Shown in pieces: positions 35,178-42,198 of a stretch of 64,000 bases of DNA. This stretch comes from CBDFHV01 sp965247705. GTDB taxonomy: Bacteria; Pseudomonadota; Alphaproteobacteria; Rhodospirillales; CAMCUA01. Under the pieces are notes generated by a model. That model was not told the DNA's origin and searched no databases. It worked only from the letters and a program-made list of their open reading frames with translations. The DNA is taken from NCBI GenBank assembly GCA_965247705.1, contig CBDFHV010000078.1:62001-126000 (forward strand), written 5' to 3'. A program made the translations under genes and the position numbers. The number at the start of each line of letters is the position of its first letter. Within the stretch, counting starts at the first letter, position 1.

Positions 35178-35692
35178 GGGCTTGCCTGCTCGGAAATCGG
35201 GATGTCCAGGGACCTGAAGTTGCTGACCGAGGCGACATCGAGGCGCAGCCCGTTGTTTTCCGCCGCTCGCGCCGCCCGCCTGGCGATGTCCAGGAAGCCG
35301 TCGCAGGTCGATTCCACCCGCAAGACACCCTCCGGCGATTGCAAACGCAGCTGCATCCAGCCCTTGCCCGGATCCGCCTCTTTTCCCCGCCCCCGTGCCC
35401 GGCGGGTATTGTAATAGCTGAGCCGCACTTCGGTCAGCGCATCCCAGGTGACTTGCCGGCTGCGCCAGGCCGACATGCTCACCGCGTCTCCATCGACCAC
35501 GATTCGCGTCCGCTGCCGCCCGTAGGTGGCCCCAGCGTAAGCGCCGAACATGATCGTCACGCCCACAAGGATCACCGTCATCACCATCGGCGGGTCGGCC
35601 GCCAAAAGCGGCAGCAGGCCGAAAGCGACACCGATGCCGGCGCGCAGGTAGTCGCCGCGGATCACCTCGAACGGGTAGCCGTATTCGGTCAC
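35174..35692 (-). CDS. small membrane protein with PH-like beta domain
   Basis: The 172-residue protein has two closely spaced hydrophobic helices (LRAGIGVAFGLLPLLAA and MVMTVILVGVTIMFGAY) in the first third. A soluble part follows with alternating strands such as RIVVDGDAVSMSAWRSRQVTWDALTEVRLSYYN. That layout resembles bacterial PH-domain membrane proteins, but I do not recognise the family. A GTG start at 35692 overlaps the deacetylase-like stop by four bases. The position between glycan genes and the importer suggests a membrane accessory role, which is inference. Confidence 0.6.
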   Translation of the reverse strand: MTEYGYPFEVIRGDYLRAGIGVAFGLLPLLAADPPMVMTVILVGVTIMFGAYAGATYGRQRTRIVVDGDAVSMSAWRSRQVTWDALTEVRLSYYNTRRARGRGKEADPGKGWMQLRLQSPEGVLRVESTCDGFLDIARRAARAAENNGLRLDVASVSNFRSLDIPISEQASP

Positions 35693-36507
35693 GGGCTCGC
35701 CCACAGCGCCGTGTCAGCGTCCAGCCACCGGGCCCACGGATGATGTTGCGTGCATGCGAGGAAGCGGCGCAAAAAGGCCCACGAGGCCGGTTCATGGTCA
35801 CGGTGATGGGTGAGCAGTCCCGTTGGCTCGTCGGGGTCCGCGGCACCCGTCCGGCGGTCCCGCAAATGGGACACCGCGCGCTCGAGGACGGGCACGACCC
35901 CCAGGAACCGGCGCCCTCCCCGCCAATCCACGATATCCGCATGGCAGTTGGTCTGCCGGACGCCGGGTGCGGCGTGGGGCGAAAGACGCGCCTGGTAGGT
36001 GGAAAGACCGGTCAGCCCGCAGGCGGGGAGTAGCGGCACGAAACTGCTCGCGATCCGATTCCAGGGCGGTACCAGCGCGGGTCGAAAATGGGCGCCGAAC
36101 ATCTCGCGGAGCCGTTGCCGACCCGACGACAGCGCGACCGCCACCTCGGTCCGGTTCCGCATCGCCGTGAACTCGCATTTTTTGTCGACCGCGGCCGCAT
36201 GGTTGGCGTGGGCAAAACCATGCTGCAGTACGGATACCCGGTCATGGGCCTCCACCAGGGGAGACAAATTCGCTTCCGCCGTCGCTGGGATCACGGCCAG
36301 GGCCAAGGGGACCTCCATTTCCTCGGCCAAGGCAAGCAGGCGCCGCAGGGCTGAACCGTCTCGGGTCGCGTCGTCGTCCCGCCACCAGAACGTGGCGACT
36401 CGCCCCTCGGCACCCCAGGCATTCAGCTCTTCGACGAACCCTGACCAGACCCGCGACGTCTCCTCCTCGCGCGGGGTCCGGACTGTAGCGTTTCCGGCCA
36501 CGGGCAT
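35689..36507 (-). CDS. polysaccharide deacetylase-like (NodB-fold) protein
   Basis: The 272-residue protein looks like a divergent carbohydrate esterase 4. VATFWWRDDDATR near residue 38 supplies the acidic metal-binding pair, VLQHGFAHANHAA the histidine pair, PALVPPWNRI the catalytic-loop block and GLLTHHRDHE the late histidines. No signal peptide is seen, so it may act in the cytoplasm. It begins at an ATG sharing one base with the preceding stop (TGATG). The family removes acetyl groups from N-acetylated sugars; the actual substrate is unknown. Confidence 0.72.
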   Translation of the reverse strand: MPVAGNATVRTPREEETSRVWSGFVEELNAWGAEGRVATFWWRDDDATRDGSALRRLLALAEEMEVPLALAVIPATAEANLSPLVEAHDRVSVLQHGFAHANHAAAVDKKCEFTAMRNRTEVAVALSSGRQRLREMFGAHFRPALVPPWNRIASSFVPLLPACGLTGLSTYQARLSPHAAPGVRQTNCHADIVDWRGGRRFLGVVPVLERAVSHLRDRRTGAADPDEPTGLLTHHRDHEPASWAFLRRFLACTQHHPWARWLDADTALWASP

Positions 36508-37703
36508 CAATCCGGCGGCGATGGGGAGATCGTGCCTTCCGCTTCACGGGGAGGCTTCAAGCCGGCGAGTTCCGCCACCATATCGGCCGTCGCGCGAGCT
36601 CCGTCGAGGCGCAGGCCCCCGGTTTGCGGCTGCGGCATGTCGAGCGCCGCATCCACCTCGCGGGCCAGCGCCTCGACGGTCAGGGTATTCTCGTCCAGCA
36701 TTCGCAGCAGTCCTCGCTCGGCCAACAGACCGCAACGGATGGTCTGCTCGGTCTCCTCGCCTCCCGCATAGGGCACGATCACGCCGCGGGTGCCGGTGGC
36801 CAAAACCTCCATGACCGTGTTGTAGCCGCCCTGGGAAATGGAAAGCATGGATCTCTTGAGCAGGGTCACGAAATCGGACCGCGCCCGCTCCACGATCACG
36901 CCCTTTGGCGCGTCGGCCCGCAACGCCCGGTACTGATCGTCCGGCATGTTGTGACCCGCCAGAAGGCGCCAGGGTTCGTGGGCAAGCCGGGTGTATAGCC
37001 GGCATTCGAGGGCCGTGCGCAGCAGAACGTCGCCCACCGCGCCGCCGCCGGCGGACACCACGACGCCACGCCGTTCCACGTTCGTGGCAGCCCCCAGCCG
37101 ATCCCGGTCGACCACGTAGCCGGTGTAGCGCAGGCGCGCGCCGAGCTCCCGCGCGTGGGGAAACGAGGCATCCAAGGGAACGAGATCGGGATCGCCGTGC
37201 ACCAGGACCGCGTCGAAGTATTGCTTGGCCATCGCCACCATTTCATCGTTGCGTTCGGGCTTGGCCTTTTCCACCAGGATATCCCGCACCGAGCAGGCCA
37301 CGGTCACCGGTCGCGGCATGGCTTGTGCCGCTTCCAAGAGCGGAATCAGCTCGAACCGCATCTGCCGGCGACCGAAGGGAAACAGTTCGATCAGCAGAAC
37401 CCGTGGATCGCGGGACAGGAAGGCCTTGCGCAACAGGTCACGGCGGCGGGCTTTCCAGGCCTCGTCGACAATATTGCCCGACTCGTCGAGGAGAACCTTG
37501 AAGGACTTGTCCGCCGCCCGGGTCGGCGGAAGCTGAACGAAGTCCAGTCCCGCGAGTTCGACCACCGGCACCGGTTCGCCGCCCGATACCATGGTAACCG
37601 CCAGGCCCCGGGCCTTCATGGCCTTGGCTATGGTGATGGCGCGGGTCAGGTGACCGATGCCCAGCAGGTGCTGGACGTAGAAAAATACCCCGGGAGGGCT
37701 CAC
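36507..37703 (-). CDS. MurG-like glycosyltransferase (GT28-type, COG4671-like), gene B
   Basis: The 398-residue protein starts VFFYVQHLLGIGHLTRAITIAKAM, the GIGH sugar-nucleotide loop of MurG-like enzymes. The second half contains VVVSAGGGAVGDVL and SISQGGYNTVMEVLATGTRGVIVPYAG, which fit the donor-binding domain. It belongs to the same group as the gene at 40705. The GTG start overlaps the phosphatase stop by four bases. The frame is open upstream through the phosphatase but that part is unrelated. It acts on the cytoplasmic side; donor and acceptor are unknown. Confidence 0.8.
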   Translation of the reverse strand: MSPPGVFFYVQHLLGIGHLTRAITIAKAMKARGLAVTMVSGGEPVPVVELAGLDFVQLPPTRAADKSFKVLLDESGNIVDEAWKARRRDLLRKAFLSRDPRVLLIELFPFGRRQMRFELIPLLEAAQAMPRPVTVACSVRDILVEKAKPERNDEMVAMAKQYFDAVLVHGDPDLVPLDASFPHARELGARLRYTGYVVDRDRLGAATNVERRGVVVSAGGGAVGDVLLRTALECRLYTRLAHEPWRLLAGHNMPDDQYRALRADAPKGVIVERARSDFVTLLKRSMLSISQGGYNTVMEVLATGTRGVIVPYAGGEETEQTIRCGLLAERGLLRMLDENTLTVEALAREVDAALDMPQPQTGGLRLDGARATADMVAELAGLKPPREAEGTISPSPPD

Positions 37704-38302
37704 GACGTCCCCCCGACCGCGCAAAGGGGCACGTTGAGCCGCCGGACAACGGGCGAGCCATCGGGCTGCAAGCCGAATATTTGGGCGCAGTCCCTGCTCA
37801 GCTTCACGGTTGGCTTTCCGGTCATGGACCAGCCCGTCGCCAGGGCGAGAACGGCGCGGATGACGCCCTTGTGGGAAACCGCCACGCAGGGTTCGGCACG
37901 GGCCGCCTGGGCGGCCAGGAAGGGTTGCACGCGGGCTTGGACATGGCGCGGGCTCTCGCCGCCCGGGGGCCGGAAATCGAGTCCCCGCGCCTCTCGGGCC
38001 GCCATCGCCGGACCCAGCCGCGCCCGCAGGTCGGACAGGCGGCAGCCCTCCCAATCGCCCCAGTCCATCTCGGTGAGCCTGTCGTCGACGTCGACGTCGT
38101 CGCCGCGCAGGGTCTTGGCCGTTTCGAGGGCCCGTTTCAAGGGGCTGCTGACCCAGCCATAGCCCCGCCAGGCCTGGGGCACGCGCCAGCCGGCCACGCG
38201 GCGGCGACCGTCCGCATTCATGGCAACATCGGCGCGGCCCTGCATGCGGCCTTCGGCGTTCCACGCGGTCGGCCCATGGCGGATGAAGACGATGTCGATC
38301 AC
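37700..38302 (-). CDS. histidine phosphatase (phosphoglycerate mutase-like) family protein
   Basis: The 200-residue protein has the catalytic motif FIRHGPTAWNAEGRMQGR at residues 6-23 and the second histidine in AVSHKGVIRAVLAL. WVSSPLKRALETAKTL and LTEMDWGDWEG are the other family blocks. Such enzymes dephosphorylate small metabolites or sugar phosphates. It is inserted between two glycosyltransferases by GTGA overlaps on both sides, so a sugar phosphate or nucleotide-sugar substrate is plausible. That assignment is inference. Confidence 0.85.
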   Translation of the reverse strand: MIDIVFIRHGPTAWNAEGRMQGRADVAMNADGRRRVAGWRVPQAWRGYGWVSSPLKRALETAKTLRGDDVDVDDRLTEMDWGDWEGCRLSDLRARLGPAMAAREARGLDFRPPGGESPRHVQARVQPFLAAQAARAEPCVAVSHKGVIRAVLALATGWSMTGKPTVKLSRDCAQIFGLQPDGSPVVRRLNVPLCAVGGTS

Positions 38303-39438
38303 CGGGTCAGTGTGCTCAGGAGGATGTTCAAGGTCCAGGCCGCCGCCGGCAGGTCGTGCTTCACGCGGGCAACGCGGGCGGATTCTTCCGCCATGGCCAG
38401 GCGGCGCGGGCGATTGTCGAGCAGTTCGGCCACCGCGCCGGCGAAGGCGTTCGCATCCCCCTCCGGAACCAGGAACCCGGTGCGATATCGGTGCACGATT
38501 CGCCCGACGCCGCCCCTATCGCCGGCGACCACGGGCACACCAGCGGCCTGTGCCTCCAACAGGGCCATGCCGTAGGCTTCCCCCACCGACGGCCAAGCGT
38601 AGAGGTCGGCGGCGGCATAAAGGCGGGGCAGGTCGGCGGGTGCCATGGCGCCTAGAAGCTGGGTCCGCGACTGCACGGGCGCCAGGGCCACCTCCACCGC
38701 CCCTCGGGCCGGGCCGTCCCCCGCCACCAGCAGGCACCAGGACCGATCGACAAGCCGCGACAGCGCCTGACCCAGGACGCGAAAGGATTCCACTTTGTCT
38801 CCCGGCCGCATCATGGCCACGGCCAGAATACATGGCACGGACAGGTCCAGGTCCTCGTGCGCGGCCAAGGCGTTTCGCGAGTCTGCCCGTGCCGCCCGGG
38901 CCTTGGCATAGGGCGCGACATTCAGGAACGGGGCCAGCTCCCACGTCACGGCACCGGGCCGCAGCAGGGGCGAAAGGCAGACGGCGTCGACGGGATTGAA
39001 GCCGACCACCGCGTCCGCCGCGCCGATGGCCCGCACCGCCCCTTCCACACCCACCTGCCACGGCCCCCCTTCCCGCTTCGGCGCATGGGAGGCCTCCGCC
39101 ACCACGTAGGGAATGCCGAGGGCGGCCGCGACGGTGGGCCCTAGCCAATCGGGAGACTTGTGATAGACGTGATAGGTGAACCATACCTGTGGCCGTTCCG
39201 CCGCACTCCGATCCCCATAGCGGCGCACCAGGCGATCGGCGATGTTCCGGCCCCGGGCCCGCAAGCGGCGCTGGCGGGGGATATTCCCGGTACCGTCATA
39301 ACCGCGGAACCGGGAAGCCAGGTGGACGCGGTGTCCGCCGGCCTTGAGGGCTGCGATCAGCAGGCGGGCCATGCGGCGATCCCCCGACGGGGTCGGGTGG
39401 GTCGGCGGCTTCATGGGAGCGTAGAAAGCGATTCGCAT
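38299..39438 (-). CDS. GT4-type glycosyltransferase
   Basis: The 379-residue protein starts MRIAFYAPMKPPTHPTPSGDRRMARLLIAALKAGGH, typical of GT4 glycosyltransferases. The late segment LPRLYAAADLYAWPSVGEAYGMALLEAQAAGVPVVAGDRGG carries the EX7E donor motif. The ATG overlaps the end of the previous glycosyltransferase gene by 28 bases. It should add a sugar from a nucleotide-sugar to an acceptor in the cytoplasm. The linkage cannot be read. Confidence 0.85.
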   Translation of the reverse strand: MRIAFYAPMKPPTHPTPSGDRRMARLLIAALKAGGHRVHLASRFRGYDGTGNIPRQRRLRARGRNIADRLVRRYGDRSAAERPQVWFTYHVYHKSPDWLGPTVAAALGIPYVVAEASHAPKREGGPWQVGVEGAVRAIGAADAVVGFNPVDAVCLSPLLRPGAVTWELAPFLNVAPYAKARAARADSRNALAAHEDLDLSVPCILAVAMMRPGDKVESFRVLGQALSRLVDRSWCLLVAGDGPARGAVEVALAPVQSRTQLLGAMAPADLPRLYAAADLYAWPSVGEAYGMALLEAQAAGVPVVAGDRGGVGRIVHRYRTGFLVPEGDANAFAGAVAELLDNRPRRLAMAEESARVARVKHDLPAAAWTLNILLSTLTR

Positions 39439-40688
39439 TGTGATTTGCAAGGTGTGTCGTGCAAGGCATCGACTCCGAACCGGGCGGCCAGCCGATCGAT
39501 CCAGACGTCATGGGAGAACCGCCGTCGAAGGGCCGTTTGACCGGCGTCGCCGAGGACTCGGCGTTGGTCGGGATATCGAATGAGGGTCTCCAGGGCGGAC
39601 GCCAATTGTGCCACGTCGTCCGGCGGCACCAGCAGGCCCGTGCGACCGTTCTCGATCAGTTCGGGAACCGCCGAAACCCGGGTGGCGAGGCACGCCAAGC
39701 CTTGGCTCGCGGCTTCCATCAGGACGTTGGGCAAGCCATCCCGATCGCCGTCCGCGGCGATGCGCGAAGCAAGGACGAACAGATCGGCCCGCCCGTAGGC
39801 GGCCAGAACCTCCTCCTGGGGTCGCGGTCCCGCCCACACGACGCGATCCTCGATGCCCAACCGCCGGGCGAGCCGGGCCAGGCGCTTGCGCAGGGGACCG
39901 CCGCCCACATGCTCGAAACGCCACTGAAGGTCCGCCGGCAAACGTGCCAAGGCTTCGAGCAACAGGTCGTACCCTTTTTTTTCCACCGCCCGACCCACCG
40001 ACAGGATGACCGCGGGGCGTCGAGGGTCGGCCCCGTCCGCCGTCGACCTATCCCGTTCGGGCGCCGGAAACCGGGCCAGGTCCAGACCGTGGTAGACCAG
40101 CGATACCCGCTCTGGATCGGGTGCCAGTGCCCGCAGGTGTTCCGCATTGGCCCCGGTGCAGGTCACCAGCCAGCGGCAGTCGCGCAACTTCTCCGCCTTC
40201 TCCCAATCGGGCGAGGTCCAGATGTCCTTGGCATGGGCGGAGACCGACCACGGGAGGTCGCGAAGGATCGCCGCATATCGTGCCACCGAAGCCGGCGTAT
40301 GAAGAAAATGGGCGTGAAGTTGATTCACGTCGCCTGGCAGTTCCTGGGACAGGACCAGGGCCTGGCCGAAGCGCCGAACACGATTGGGCGTGCGGTCGCG
40401 GCGCAGGTCGCTCAGCCAGGTGCGAAACGCGCGCCCGTAGGTCGCCCGCCGCCGTTCCGATCGCCAGGCCCGCCACACGCGCAGGGGCTCTCGGTAAAGG
40501 TATTCCGGCAGGTATTGCACCGGCGCCCGAATCTCGCGATGGACAGGGTGGACGGCGCGATCGGTGGGGTGGCGCAGGGAAACGATGCGAATGTCCAGGC
40601 CGCGCTGCTCGAGCGCCTGGATTTCCTGGGCGATGAAGGATTCGGAAAGGCGCGGATACCCCTTGAGGACGAAAGCGACGGCGGACAC
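39411..40688 (-). CDS. GT4-type glycosyltransferase with exopolysaccharide-type N-terminus
   Basis: The 425-residue protein begins VAFVLKGYPRLSESFIAQEIQALEQRGLDI, the opening of a large GT4 group used in exopolysaccharide synthesis. LHAHFLHTPASVARYAAIL and VSAHAKDIWT are acceptor-side blocks, and DGLPNVLMEAASQGLACLATRVSAVPELIENGRTGLLV is the donor motif. The GTG at 40688 is chosen because the family starts there, although its AGGGG is close. It lies 16 bases after the preceding glycosyltransferase gene. Confidence 0.86.
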   Translation of the reverse strand: MSAVAFVLKGYPRLSESFIAQEIQALEQRGLDIRIVSLRHPTDRAVHPVHREIRAPVQYLPEYLYREPLRVWRAWRSERRRATYGRAFRTWLSDLRRDRTPNRVRRFGQALVLSQELPGDVNQLHAHFLHTPASVARYAAILRDLPWSVSAHAKDIWTSPDWEKAEKLRDCRWLVTCTGANAEHLRALAPDPERVSLVYHGLDLARFPAPERDRSTADGADPRRPAVILSVGRAVEKKGYDLLLEALARLPADLQWRFEHVGGGPLRKRLARLARRLGIEDRVVWAGPRPQEEVLAAYGRADLFVLASRIAADGDRDGLPNVLMEAASQGLACLATRVSAVPELIENGRTGLLVPPDDVAQLASALETLIRYPDQRRVLGDAGQTALRRRFSHDVWIDRLAARFGVDALHDTPCKSQCESLSTLP

Positions 40689-40704
40689 GTCCCCTATTCC
40701 CGGG

Positions 40705-41937
40705 TCAAGTTCCCTGGGCGACCAGGGCGATGGGGGACGGCTGGGGCTCCCGCTCGTAAAGCAAGGCGTCGACCTGGGCGTTGATCGTCGAGAGACCGTC
40801 CAGCAAGCCGGGGATGCGCACTTGAGACGGCTTCGACTGGTCCGGAAGCGCGCCCAGGGCCTTGGCCATGACCGTGGGATCGCGTGTCCCGTCATCTTCC
40901 AACACGCGCACCAGACCAAGTTCATGGGCCCGCGTCGCCCGGATGTACTGCTCCCGGCGCGGAACGGTGCGCGGCACCAGAATGCTCGGCCTGTCGAACG
41001 ACAGGATCTCGCAAAAGATGTTGTAGCCCCCCATGGCGACCACCCCCGACGCATTGGCCAGGAGGCTTTCGACGTGGGAATTGAATGTTATCGCATCCAC
41101 CCGGGGCAAGCGCGCCACCCGCTGGCGAAACGCGGTCTGAATATCGGTCTTCATGAACGGGCCCAGCACCAGCAGCGCGGGCAGGGTGATGTCAGGATCG
41201 TGTTCGTAGGCCCTGAGGACCCAGTCGATGAGGACGGCGCCGTCGCCGCCACCGCCCGTGGTCACCAGCAGGTAGTTCTTGCTTCGGGTCATCCGCGACA
41301 GGGTGTCGACGGCGGTCGTTCCCTGCGCGCTACGGCGAATGTAGCCGGTGTAGGTGATCTTGGTCCGTACCGCTTCGGGCAGTTCGATTCCCGTCAGCGG
41401 GTCGCAGACCTGGGGCAGACCATAGATCCAAATGTGATCGTAGAGGTCCCGCAGCGCCGGTACGGCATTCTTGCGTCGCCACTCCTTGCGCAACTGCGCC
41501 GGATCGTCGAGGACATCGCGGAGGCCGAGGACCAGGGGCGTGCCCTTTGCCTTCAGCATAACGAGGGTTTCCTGTACCTCGCCCCGCAGGCCCAGGGGTT
41601 CCTTGTCGACCACCATGATGTCGGGCGCGAACATCTCCGCCGTATGGCGGATGATCGAGGCGCGCAGGGCCAGCGTTTCCTCGACATCCATGTCCAGGTT
41701 CAAGGACGTGTAGTTGCCGTTGCGCAGCTTGATGACGCCTGGAATGCGCACGAAATCGACCCGGGTGCGAAAATCGAAGCTGCCAATGATGGGCGAGCCC
41801 GAGAGAATCAGGACCGACAGGTCCGGACAGTGATCGACCAGGGATTGGGCGATGGCGTGGCAGCGGCGCAGATGGCCGAGCCCGAATGTATCGTGGCTGT
41901 AGATAAGCAGGCGTTTGCGACGCGGATCGCGCGACAT
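40705..41937 (-). CDS. MurG-like glycosyltransferase (COG4671-like), gene A, first in unit
   Basis: The 410-residue protein starts RLLIYSHDTFGLGHLRRCHAIAQSL, the GLGH sugar loop of the predicted glycosyltransferase group COG4671. The C-terminal donor domain has LLVTTGGGGDGAVLIDWVL, SHVESLLANASGVVAMGGYNIFCEILSFDRPSILVPR and RREQYIRATRAHELGLVRVL. It is a distant relative of the protein encoded at 36507. The ATG at 41937 has GGGGG upstream; an ATG at 41982 would add 15 residues. It is the first gene of the eleven-gene unit and diverges from the exporter-like gene. Confidence 0.83.
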   Translation of the reverse strand: MSRDPRRKRLLIYSHDTFGLGHLRRCHAIAQSLVDHCPDLSVLILSGSPIIGSFDFRTRVDFVRIPGVIKLRNGNYTSLNLDMDVEETLALRASIIRHTAEMFAPDIMVVDKEPLGLRGEVQETLVMLKAKGTPLVLGLRDVLDDPAQLRKEWRRKNAVPALRDLYDHIWIYGLPQVCDPLTGIELPEAVRTKITYTGYIRRSAQGTTAVDTLSRMTRSKNYLLVTTGGGGDGAVLIDWVLRAYEHDPDITLPALLVLGPFMKTDIQTAFRQRVARLPRVDAITFNSHVESLLANASGVVAMGGYNIFCEILSFDRPSILVPRTVPRREQYIRATRAHELGLVRVLEDDGTRDPTVMAKALGALPDQSKPSQVRIPGLLDGLSTINAQVDALLYEREPQPSPIALVAQGT

Positions 41938-41994
41938 GACTCCCCCATCCCTTTCATCTTCGGACACTGACTTGGTGTGCATCGTACTTCTGGC

Positions 41995-42114
41995 CTACCC
42001 GGTCTGAAAGTATCGCTTTGGCGCGTCAAGATAAATTTCGCCGACGCTTCCGACCCACCCGCTGTAGATGATGTGGGGAGTGATGACGCCAACCTTCAAG
42101 GTGTCGAGAGTCAT
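41995..42114 (-). CDS. possible 39-codon small ORF in the divergent region
   Basis: The frame reads MTLDTLKVGVITPHIIYS and ends LDAPKRYFQTG. Third positions are about two-thirds G or C, less than the neighbours. No good ribosome site precedes the ATG; the sequence there is ACCTCC. It would be the first frame of the operon leader, 57 bases before the glycosyltransferase start. No family is recognised, and it may be chance. Confidence 0.2.
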   Translation of the reverse strand: MTLDTLKVGVITPHIIYSGWVGSVGEIYLDAPKRYFQTG

Positions 42115-42198
42115 TGGAGGTGTTGCCCGATTGGCTTGCCTCCCCCATAGTCCTCGGCGAACGTATCGTGCGGGCGATTTCGCGGGCCCTTGGGTTTC

